DNA of 14,172 bases from Acidobacteriota bacterium (GTDB lineage Bacteria; Acidobacteriota; Terriglobia; Terriglobales; Acidobacteriaceae). Shown here piece by piece: positions 6,817 to 14,172 of this stretch (position 1 is the stretch's first letter; every line of letters starts with the position of its first letter). The notes under the pieces are model-generated. The model was given only the letters and a program-made list of their open reading frames with translations. It was not told the origin of the DNA and did no database searches. Position numbers and translations under genes: made by a program. The DNA is taken from positions 1 to 14,172 of the forward strand of contig JANXQR010000260.1 in NCBI GenBank assembly GCA_025353435.1. The letters are read 5' to 3'.

Positions 6817-6831
6817 TTGCCACCACAAACC

Positions 6832-6899
6832 GGGGCGTCCGAAAAGACTGGGCGCCCCCCTCGGGCACGATGGTATCGTGCCCGAGATGCAGCTTTTTT
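6832..6899 (+). terminator. Paired hairpins with T run after the 126-aa gene
   Basis: Two stems follow the stop codon at 6816. The first, 6832-6858, pairs GGGGCGTCC with GGGCGCCCC (one G-U) around a 9-base loop. The second, 6860-6886, pairs CTCGGGCACGAT with ATCGTGCCCGAG, a perfect 12-bp stem with a GGT loop. Six T residues (6894-6899) come 7 bases after the second stem. The gap makes it an imperfect intrinsic terminator, but the stem is very stable. It lies 45 bases before the giant gene, so it separates the two units or acts in the giant gene's leader. Confidence 0.5.
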
Positions 6900-6943
6900 G
6901 ACCAAGATCTTGTGAACCAACAACAAGGAAAGAAGAGAGCGGA

Positions 6944-9900
6944 ATGAAGTACACCAAACAAAAGCTCGGAACTCCCGGCATCTGCCTCATGCTGTGTGCC
7001 CTTCTATCGGCGCTCGCCGGCACGGCCGACGCGCAGGTCTTCGGCACCACCACTGTCCAGGGAACCGTCTATCTTGCCAACGGCGCGCCCGGCTCCGGGA
7101 CCCTGCAAATAAGCTGGCCGGCCTTTAGCACCGCCGCCAACCAGGCCGTCGCCGCCGGACGCACTAATGTGACCATTGCCGCCGACGGCTTCGTCAGCGT
7201 CAAGCTCGCGCCCAACCTTGGCGCCTTGCCCGCGGGCCTCTTTTACACTGCGGTCTACCATCTGTCGGACGGCACCACCAGCACCGAATACTGGGTTGTC
7301 CCGGCGGCTGCGCAAGCTGCCCTCGCCCAGGTCCGCGCGCAGGTCATGCCCGCCGCCCAGGCCGTGCAGGCCGTCAACAAAGCCTATGTCGACCAATCCA
7401 TCGCGGAACTTACCAAGAGTCAGGTCACATCGGGTGGCGGAACGCTGACCGGGCCGCTCTATCTAAACGGCGATCCTGTTACTTCACCGCAGGCCGCAAC
7501 CAAGCATTACGTCGATAACCAGTTTGGCCAGGCGCTTTCAATCAACGGAGGTGCAGCCAATGGTCCGCTTACGGCAGTGCAGCTTGGCGCTGCTTACCAG
7601 GTGGATCAGTTTCCTGGAAACGACTTTGGCGCGAAGCTTCAAGCTTGTATCAACGCTCTTAATTCGACCTATGGCGGATCGTGCGACGCGCGCAATTTTT
7701 CCGGCACGCTGGCAATGGCGTCTAACCTCGCGATTGCAAAGGCGAATATCACCATCAATCTGCCCTGTGCGACCATTGCAACCAGCAGCCAGATTGTTGT
7801 TACGGCGGGGACGCGGAATGTGACGCTGCATGGATGCGCGTCGCGCGGCACGTCGGCGGTTAGCGGGAGCCAGGGCGGCACGGTGTTCATGTACTCCGGC
7901 TCTGCGGCCATGATTCAGGTGGGTGACTCGACTTATACCGCGGATACGCTGGGATTTCATCTTGATAACGTGGTTCTGAATACGACTTCATCTGCGGCGG
8001 CGACGGCGCAGGCAGTTACGGTTTGGCGCGCGCAGGAACTGCATCTCGATTCGCTGTATGTGCTCGGGAATGCGAACCAGACAGGCATCACGCTGGACGG
8101 CACCGGTAACTACACGGGTGGCACGCTGCAGGATGTTCAGATTGGCGGATTTCAAACAGCGATAAATGCCATCGGCCACCAGGTTGCGAACGCGGCGCCG
8201 ACGGATTGGGTGAACGCGAGCACCTTCGTGCGGCTGCACATTAACTGTCCAACGGCGAACGGGATCGCGATTGCGGGGACCACTGGCATCAACCTTGCGC
8301 AGGGAGACGGCAACACGATCACGGGCGGAGATGTGGAGGGTTGCGCGACCGCGCTGCATCTCGGGCCCAATGCGCAGAACAACACCATTGTGGGGCTGCG
8401 CAATGAGAACTCGACTAACCAGGTGGTGGCGGACGCAGGGAGCGCGTACAACAACTGGATCACCGGCGGCACCATGTTTACCGGCAAGCTGACGGATAAC
8501 GGAACCCGCAACAGTTTCCTTGACACGTTTCATCGCAGCTTCAACGCGCTGAATGGCGATTGGTTCGGGAGTCAGCAGGATTCGACGCTGACCAATCACT
8601 ATCGACTCGGAATCGGAAGCGGGAATGAGCGCGGACTCTTGCATCGCTATCAGACTGACTCGGGGTACCGGTGGACGATGGGGCTGAGCGACGCGACGGC
8701 GGGCGAGCAATATTACACGGTTTTGGATGAGTTGAATGGCGTGAACCGGCTCTCGATTGGGCAGTACAACACAGGCCAGGGGAGCAGCAACAACCAGACG
8801 GTGGTCAATGCGGCGGGCACGGGCGCGGTGATTCTGAACGGGTCAAACAATGCGGGCAGCGGCGGCGTGGTCTTTGGCTCGGGCGGCGCAAGCAGCGCGA
8901 CGGTGGCTACGATCAACAACGCGGGAAACGCGCAATTTAACGGCAGCCTTCAAGTAAGTGGGGCGTCGACCTTTCTGAATTCGACGACAGTAAAGAACCA
9001 GGCTGATGCGGAGGTGGATGCATTTCTTTGGGCGGGTGCGACGGCGCCGCAGAAGGAAAGCGTGATCTACAAGGATTGGAACGGAAACAGCCAGTGGTAC
9101 CTGGTGAAGGACACAAGCAATAACTGGGCATTGAACTCGGCGGTGGGCGGTGTGGACAGCCTGAAGGCGTATCAGTCGACCAATAGCGGAGATACCTATC
9201 TTGACGCGGCCAATAACACGGGCGTGGTGAGGGTGAACTATGAGCCGGGTTCGGGGTCGGCGTTCAACGTGTATGGAGGGAGCAGCGGGAACCTCTACGC
9301 GAGCTTCAATGGAACGACTGGAATCAAGTTTCCGGGACTGGCGGCGGGCAGTGGGAAGAACTGCGTGCAGATTGATAACTCGGGTTACTTGAGCAACACC
9401 GGTCTGGCGTGCGCCGGGTCGAGCGTGGGCGCGGGTACCAGTGGGCAGTTCGCTTACTACCCTGGGAATGGCAGCACGTTGGCGGGGATGTCGGCGATCC
9501 CGATTGGATCGGGTGGAACGGGTGCGACGTCGTCTTCGTCCGCGCTGGCGAGCCTGGGTGGATTGCCAATGGCGGGCGGTGCGCTAAGCGGGCCGCTGGC
9601 GGGTACCTCTGCGACATTTTCAGGAGACATTCAGGCACAAAATGTTTCCGTTGCCTCGGACAGGCCCAACGGACACCAGGCGGCAAGCGCCAACGCCGCA
9701 GTGACTCAACTTAGCGTTTTGGCATTTGGCGCCAAGGCCGATTTTGCTGCTTCGCCGCAATACAACTGCTCGGTGGCAAACGGTACCAATGTTCTTTATT
9801 GTCCTGGTGTCACGTTCACTTCCGCTGACGTAGGAAAGTCCGTTGGGTTTTTCAACATCACTTCGCTCTTCAGCGCTTCTGCGGCTCCCTCAGTGGCAAC

Positions 9901-12793
9901 GATTACCGGCTTCACTGACGCCACTCATGTCGTTCTGGGCAAATCGGCGATCAAGGCGGGAGGGGGTCTGTCAGTCGCATATGGAACGGACGACGTTCCG
10001 GCGTTCAACGCTTGTGCGGCAGCTGCATATGGGGCGAGCGGCGGGACCTGCAAGGTTCCGGCAGGCAACTACTTTATGGCCTCCGCTCCTTACTCTATGC
10101 TCTGGGGGGCTTACGACGACGGCAGTTACGGAACTCCGGCTGGCGGAACGGGTGCGGTTGTCGCGGCCACACTTGGGTCCGGGGGAACGTCGGGGCAGAT
10201 CGCGAGCTATACGATCTCGAACGGCGGCTCCGGGTATACGCCTAGTTCGTCATTGCAAATGACGCTTTCCGGCGGATGCGGAACCCTGACGATTAACCAG
10301 GGACCGTGCGGGTGGGCTTACGCGCTTGCCAATACGAACAGCAGTGGAGTGGTAACGAGCATCACGCCCGTCTACGGCGGATACGGCTTTCTCAGCGCAC
10401 CCACGGTGACGGTCCAGCCTCTCGGCGGCGATGGCGCGGCTGCAACGGCGACGATCTCTGGCGGCTCCATCAACAATGTCACCGTTATCGCTGGGGGAGC
10501 AGGGTACAAGCCGGGCTCGACGGTAGACGTGTGGGGCATCGGGGGGACCGGATGCGCGGCCCTATCCGGCAAGCAAAACATCGGTGGCGGCGTGGTGGTG
10601 ACGGCGCAGGGGACAGGGAGCACGAACTCCTCCGGGGTTGTCACGAGTGTCACGATGGGCCAGGCCGGATCGGGATGCTCCACGGCTCCGACCCTGATCT
10701 TCGGCGACAACACATGCTGGGACAGCGGGACCAGCCAGTTCGATCAGCAATGCACGAACCTTGCCCCGATGCAGCCGACAAAGGTTCCTGTGCAGGTGGC
10801 TCTCATTCAGGGAGTGAGTTGGGAAGGGTCGGCGGCGATCAACAACCCCATCGGCGTAACGTCACGTCTCTATGGCGTGTGGGATTCAACCAGCGCCGAT
10901 AACAACCAGCCGGTAATGTTTGGGGCGAACCAGTATTTCAGCAACATGTCCGTCAATGGACTGGGATTCAGCAGCGGCTACATCGGTATAGGCGCGTCAT
11001 TCACGATGGCCCAGGCGACGCTTGCCAACTCTGTTTTCAACACGGGCATCGGCGTCGTCACCGCAGGACAGGACAATGTGGTAAGCGTTCACGACCTGAC
11101 CTTTTATGGGCAGGCGTCGATGGTGTCGGGCGGTATCTGGGCCTCGCGGCTCGATGCACCCTCGGTTGCGGGTGGGTATGTGGCCAATAACTACTCTACC
11201 TATAACATCTTCGATTACTCCTATCCGTATCAGGCGAACGCGGTTGCCGCTTCGATTGATAACTGGTTCGCCGCCACGTTCTTTCATCCGGAGTTCACGG
11301 CGAACGCGACGGATATGCTGGAGACATGCACGTTTCCGCAGACCCCTAACCAGCGGCAGACATCGCACAGCATCCCCGCCGCCGGTTATAACGGCGGCGG
11401 GAATTCACTTTGCTACCCCGGCATAACCAACTGGGGCCTCATTGATCTGCCCAAGCAATTTACCGGAGACGAGCATCTTATCTCCAACATCATTGCCATC
11501 GCCCCTTCTCGCGGCCTGTACTACGGCGCTGGGGTAACGCTCGATCAAGGAGTGTGCTGTGAAGGCGGTACGCAGATAGCAAGCGACCCTTACCGCACTG
11601 GTGCGACGCTTCATGCGCCAATTATTGTTGGCGGAAACAACACCATCACAAACACGGGTGCATACATCTCTCATGGCACAGTTACTCAGATCGCCTGGTG
11701 GCTGGGGCAGGCTGGCGGAATTCCCACTTACAACAGTTCATGGAAGAACATCGTGTGCCAGAACGGTTGCTCATCCAATCCCACTCAGCTTGGTCAGCAG
11801 GTTTTCAACCAAGCCATTTACGACAATCAGGGAGCCACGCTTCAATTTCTGACATTGCCTAACACAGGTGGGCGCTCTTTGTACGTAACAGGCTGGCCCG
11901 GCTCCGGCAACGCGATGCTTGATCTATCCTGCACTCTATGCGTTTCGTTCACGCCGGGGACGTACAACTCGGCTTCGTCGGGAGGTACTGTACTGGGATC
12001 TACTTTAGGCAGTTACAACTCAAACGCGGACTTTATGGACTTCAACGCCAACGGTGGTTCCAGAGTATTCACGTTAGATCACACTGGGGCAATGTCTCTC
12101 ATGGCTCTAGCCGTTAACGGTGGCACTTCAGCCACCGGCAGCGTTGGCAATGGCGGAAAGCTACAAGAGACAACGAGCGCAAACAAGACTGCGGGACTGG
12201 CAGCATTCGACTCCAATGGCAACACCGTGAACGCAACTTCGTCGAATGTCGGAAGCCTTCTTCCGGCAGCCAGTACAGTCATTCTCGGCGGTGTGAAGTG
12301 CGACGGCACAACCACGGTCTGCGCGGGAGACGGAACGATCAGCGCTTCGACAAATGGGGGCGGGTTACTGACGACTTCCGGTGGTCAGACCATCTCCACG
12401 GCCAATACCACAAGCGGCCTGCCCTCCGGTTGTGTGCAGTATCCCTGCGTAGTGAGCAGCGGGACGCAGAGCTACTCGGGAACCGCGTCACAATCAGGCC
12501 AATTGAGTTCGGCTCCAGCAGGCACATATCTCTTGTGCTCGGAAGCGCATGTGGCAGTAGCTGGAACGTCGGGCAACTTCTACTTAGGCACAGTAGTTAC
12601 GTCAGACGGGCACGCTTACTCGAACCCGGGAGGGGCATTGGGCGTGGCGGTCGCAACTCTCTATTCCGAGAACCGCTACTGCTTCCAAATTAACGTAGAG
12701 GCCGGCACGACTGTCACGTTTCAGTTGAACGCAGTAAGCGTAGTTGGGACGCCAACGGTCAGATGGACCTATTCGGCGACTCGGTTGTTCTGA
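6944..12793 (+). CDS. Giant exported fibre-like beta-helix protein, 1949 aa
   Basis: A Sec signal peptide covers residues 1-30 (basic MKYTKQK, hydrophobic core, ADA before Gln31), so the protein should leave the cytoplasm. Next come a beta-rich domain (31-120) ending STEYWVVP and a fibre stretch with KAYVD (146-150) and KHYVD (187-191). A first beta-helix runs about 210-520 and a glycine-rich shaft about 525-825. A phage-fibre box follows (GTSGQ at 831, SGGTGATSSSSALASLG near 856-872). The second beta-helix (about 921-1660) opens like a pectate-lyase-3 domain (VLAFGAKADF, GTDDVPAFNACAA, VPAGNY). Glycine-rich repeats lie within it (1076-1253), then a second shaft and a beta-rich end (1805-1949). 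A polysaccharide-binding or degrading surface fibre is the best guess; no catalytic residues can be assigned. The ATG at 6944 follows a purine-rich tract (GAGAG 6935-6939). Base composition differs between modules. Confidence 0.85.
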   Translation: MKYTKQKLGTPGICLMLCALLSALAGTADAQVFGTTTVQGTVYLANGAPGSGTLQISWPAFSTAANQAVAAGRTNVTIAADGFVSVKLAPNLGALPAGLFYTAVYHLSDGTTSTEYWVVPAAAQAALAQVRAQVMPAAQAVQAVNKAYVDQSIAELTKSQVTSGGGTLTGPLYLNGDPVTSPQAATKHYVDNQFGQALSINGGAANGPLTAVQLGAAYQVDQFPGNDFGAKLQACINALNSTYGGSCDARNFSGTLAMASNLAIAKANITINLPCATIATSSQIVVTAGTRNVTLHGCASRGTSAVSGSQGGTVFMYSGSAAMIQVGDSTYTADTLGFHLDNVVLNTTSSAAATAQAVTVWRAQELHLDSLYVLGNANQTGITLDGTGNYTGGTLQDVQIGGFQTAINAIGHQVANAAPTDWVNASTFVRLHINCPTANGIAIAGTTGINLAQGDGNTITGGDVEGCATALHLGPNAQNNTIVGLRNENSTNQVVADAGSAYNNWITGGTMFTGKLTDNGTRNSFLDTFHRSFNALNGDWFGSQQDSTLTNHYRLGIGSGNERGLLHRYQTDSGYRWTMGLSDATAGEQYYTVLDELNGVNRLSIGQYNTGQGSSNNQTVVNAAGTGAVILNGSNNAGSGGVVFGSGGASSATVATINNAGNAQFNGSLQVSGASTFLNSTTVKNQADAEVDAFLWAGATAPQKESVIYKDWNGNSQWYLVKDTSNNWALNSAVGGVDSLKAYQSTNSGDTYLDAANNTGVVRVNYEPGSGSAFNVYGGSSGNLYASFNGTTGIKFPGLAAGSGKNCVQIDNSGYLSNTGLACAGSSVGAGTSGQFAYYPGNGSTLAGMSAIPIGSGGTGATSSSSALASLGGLPMAGGALSGPLAGTSATFSGDIQAQNVSVASDRPNGHQAASANAAVTQLSVLAFGAKADFAASPQYNCSVANGTNVLYCPGVTFTSADVGKSVGFFNITSLFSASAAPSVATITGFTDATHVVLGKSAIKAGGGLSVAYGTDDVPAFNACAAAAYGASGGTCKVPAGNYFMASAPYSMLWGAYDDGSYGTPAGGTGAVVAATLGSGGTSGQIASYTISNGGSGYTPSSSLQMTLSGGCGTLTINQGPCGWAYALANTNSSGVVTSITPVYGGYGFLSAPTVTVQPLGGDGAAATATISGGSINNVTVIAGGAGYKPGSTVDVWGIGGTGCAALSGKQNIGGGVVVTAQGTGSTNSSGVVTSVTMGQAGSGCSTAPTLIFGDNTCWDSGTSQFDQQCTNLAPMQPTKVPVQVALIQGVSWEGSAAINNPIGVTSRLYGVWDSTSADNNQPVMFGANQYFSNMSVNGLGFSSGYIGIGASFTMAQATLANSVFNTGIGVVTAGQDNVVSVHDLTFYGQASMVSGGIWASRLDAPSVAGGYVANNYSTYNIFDYSYPYQANAVAASIDNWFAATFFHPEFTANATDMLETCTFPQTPNQRQTSHSIPAAGYNGGGNSLCYPGITNWGLIDLPKQFTGDEHLISNIIAIAPSRGLYYGAGVTLDQGVCCEGGTQIASDPYRTGATLHAPIIVGGNNTITNTGAYISHGTVTQIAWWLGQAGGIPTYNSSWKNIVCQNGCSSNPTQLGQQVFNQAIYDNQGATLQFLTLPNTGGRSLYVTGWPGSGNAMLDLSCTLCVSFTPGTYNSASSGGTVLGSTLGSYNSNADFMDFNANGGSRVFTLDHTGAMSLMALAVNGGTSATGSVGNGGKLQETTSANKTAGLAAFDSNGNTVNATSSNVGSLLPAASTVILGGVKCDGTTTVCAGDGTISASTNGGGLLTTSGGQTISTANTTSGLPSGCVQYPCVVSSGTQSYSGTASQSGQLSSAPAGTYLLCSEAHVAVAGTSGNFYLGTVVTSDGHAYSNPGGALGVAVATLYSENRYCFQINVEAGTTVTFQLNAVSVVGTPTVRWTYSATRLF
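10169..10702 (+). repeat. Glycine-rich GSGY repeats inside the giant gene
   Basis: Residues 1076-1253 hold about four imperfect repeats of 35-50 residues built around a glycine-rich turn: GGSGYTP (1093), GGYGFLSAP (1145), GGAGYKP (1184) and AGSGCSTAP (1241). Three are preceded by SIT, NVT or SVT strands. GTGA and GGDGAAA spacers lie between them. Such repeats occur in surface and phage fibre proteins. Here they interrupt the second beta-helix between its PAGNY entry strand and the later coils, so they look like an inserted side domain. Confidence 0.55.
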
Positions 12794-12855
12794 CGAGGCG
12801 GTAGAAACAGGCACACAAACCGAGGGGAACTTTCACCTCGACTATGGCGTTCCGC

Positions 12856-12881
12856 CTTTGCACCAGAAAAGAGGTGCAAAG
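12856..12881 (+). promoter_or_regulatory. Hairpin covering the terminase ribosome-binding site
   Basis: CTTTGCACC (12856-12864) and GGTGCAAAG (12873-12881) are perfect 9-bp complements around the loop AGAAAAGA, and the stem ends directly at the ATG at 12882. The Shine-Dalgarno AGAGG spans the loop edge and the first stem bases (12870-12874). Folding would hide part of the ribosome site. AGGCGG (12796-12801) can also pair with CCGCCT (12852-12857), enclosing CGAGG-CCTCG (12821-12840), so the whole 88-base spacer can fold. Confidence 0.6.
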
Positions 12882-14172
12882 ATGAGCAGGGACGCGTCCG
12901 AGATCTGGAGGGAAGTGGTGATGAGCGGGAGAGCGGGGAAGGAAAGTATGAGCGGGCGAGAAGCGGCGGGGACGGCGGCGGTGCTGGTGCCGGTGCGAAT
13001 GGATTTGGAGGAGTTGCAGGGTCTGGGGAAGTTGCTGGATGAGCGGCCGTTGAGCCTGCATGGGGACACGGTGGCGATGACGCTGGCGCGGACGTGGTTG
13101 AAGGTGCGGACACGCGATGGGTCTACGGCGCCACTGGTGGCGAACGCGGTGCAGCGGCAGTTTGAGCGGCGGCGGGACAAGCGGAATATTGTGTTGAAGG
13201 CGCGGCAGCTGGGGTTGACGACGTGGACGGCGGCACGGTTTTTTCTCAAGACAATTACGCGGCCGGGGACGTTGACGTTGCAGGTAGCGCATTCAAGAGA
13301 GTCGGCGGAGGAGATTTTTCGGATTGTGCATCGGTTTCTGGAGTGGATGCCGGAAGAGTTGCTGGACGGGCCGCTGCGGGTGTCGCGTGCGAATGCGCGG
13401 CAGATTGTGTTTCCGGAGATCGATTCGCAGTATCGGGTGGTGACGGCGGGCGATCGCAATGCCGGGCGCGGATTGACGGTGCAGAATTTGCATTGCTCGG
13501 AGCTGGCGCGGTGGCCGAAGAATCCCGCGGAGATTTTGGCGGGGTTAAGGGCGGCACTGGCGCCGGGGGCTGAGGAGATTCTGGAGTCGACGCCGGAGGG
13601 CGTGGGCGGATGTTTTCACGAGGAGTGGCGGACGGCTGGCGAGACGGGGATGGTGCGGCATTTCTTTCCGTGGTGGCTGGAAGAGAAGTATCGGGCTGGA
13701 TTGGTGGATGCGCGGACGTTGACCGAGGAAGAGCGGGACCTGGTTGCGCGCGAGGGTTTGGACCTGGGGCAGATTGGATTTCGTCGGCAGGCGCGGGCAA
13801 ATTTTCGCGGGCTGGCGCGGCAGGAATATGCCGAGGATGCGGAGAGCTGTTTTCTGGCTAGTGGGGATTCAGTGTTTGAGCTGGATGCGATTGAAGCTCG
13901 GCTGAGTGGGGCGCATGCGGCGGGGACGCTGCGGCGGAATGGGGAGTTGCAGGTGTGGCTGCCGGCGGTTGCGGGGAAAAGCTATGTGGTGGCGGTTGAT
14001 CCTGCGGGCGGCGGGAGTGAAGGGGATTATTCGGCGGCCCAGGTGGTGGAGATGGAGACGGGGTTGCAGTGCGCGGAGTTTGCGGGGCATGTGGGCGGGT
14101 TGGAGTTGGCGGAGCTGGTGACGGCGCTGGTGACGGCGCTGGCGAGGGAGTACAACGGGGCGTGGCTGGCGG
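12882..14172 (+). CDS. terL: Phage terminase large subunit (TerL), 3' end beyond window
   Basis: The frame from ATG 12882 stays open for 430 codons to the window edge. TerL is the ATP-driven motor and nuclease that packs DNA into phage heads. ATPase motifs are visible: a variant Walker A, KARQLGLTT (106-114, Lys106); a Walker B region LHCSELARWP with Glu207, where the usual Asp is Ser; and a coupling motif ESTPEG (235-240). The linker has the familiar RQEYAEDAESCF...SGDSVFE pattern (313-333). The RNase-H-like nuclease opens with VAVDPAGG (Asp373) and Asp382; later nuclease residues lie outside. AGAGG sits 7 bases before the ATG, inside a hairpin. Codons end mostly in G, unlike the genes on the left. 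It could belong to a prophage, a gene-transfer-agent-like element or a domesticated remnant; the missing right flank would decide. Confidence 0.88.
   Translation, partial: MSRDASEIWREVVMSGRAGKESMSGREAAGTAAVLVPVRMDLEELQGLGKLLDERPLSLHGDTVAMTLARTWLKVRTRDGSTAPLVANAVQRQFERRRDKRNIVLKARQLGLTTWTAARFFLKTITRPGTLTLQVAHSRESAEEIFRIVHRFLEWMPEELLDGPLRVSRANARQIVFPEIDSQYRVVTAGDRNAGRGLTVQNLHCSELARWPKNPAEILAGLRAALAPGAEEILESTPEGVGGCFHEEWRTAGETGMVRHFFPWWLEEKYRAGLVDARTLTEEERDLVAREGLDLGQIGFRRQARANFRGLARQEYAEDAESCFLASGDSVFELDAIEARLSGAHAAGTLRRNGELQVWLPAVAGKSYVVAVDPAGGGSEGDYSAAQVVEMETGLQCAEFAGHVGGLELAELVTALVTALAREYNGAWLA

Noticed and set aside
12842..13800. Leftward Pro/Arg-rich frames over the terminase
   Set aside because: They are antisense shadows of the G-rich terL gene; the rightward frame has clear TerL motifs.
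1..14172. tRNA, CRISPR array, insertion sequence or att direct repeats
   Set aside because: I looked for the T-loop GTTCGA pattern, regularly spaced repeats, transposase frames and long flanking repeats and saw none.

Overview
The window looks like chromosomal DNA of an acidobacterium, most likely class Terriglobia. The grounds are moderate to high GC, a very large secreted beta-helix protein whose N-terminal module resembles ones I associate with that group, a secreted GH36-type alpha-galactosidase, and G+C-rich intergenic palindromes. This placement is inference from recalled family resemblance; no marker gene is present.

Left part (1-5.9 kb), ordinary chromosome: the 3' end of an alpha-E (DUF403-like) gene overlaps a transglutaminase-family gene by ATGA. 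A second, different transglutaminase-family gene runs toward it and overlaps its tail by 46 bp. A 0.6-kb intergenic region follows, then a 53-codon single-pass membrane protein gene with a good Shine-Dalgarno (SD) site. Next come three tandem hairpins, a leftward secreted alpha-galactosidase gene and a leftward gene for a small exported protein.

Right part (6.2-14.2 kb), rightward and phage-flavoured: a run of hairpins ends in a strong intrinsic terminator with no gene upstream of it, so I call a candidate small RNA. It is followed by a 126-aa unknown protein, another strong hairpin pair, and a 1949-aa protein. That protein has a clear Sec signal peptide, but its body is built like a phage tail fibre: KxYVD boxes, an SGGTGA...LG box and two beta-helix modules. 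Then comes a gene running off the right edge that is recognisably a phage terminase large subunit (TerL). Its ribosome-binding site is part of a perfect 9-bp hairpin touching the start codon.

The main puzzle is a secreted, mosaic, fibre-like giant protein 88 bp from a DNA-packaging motor gene. It could be the edge of a prophage, a domesticated phage module, or two unrelated neighbours. Base composition changes sharply inside the giant gene at about 9.6 kb, at the junction of its fibre part and its second beta-helix part, which points to module exchange.
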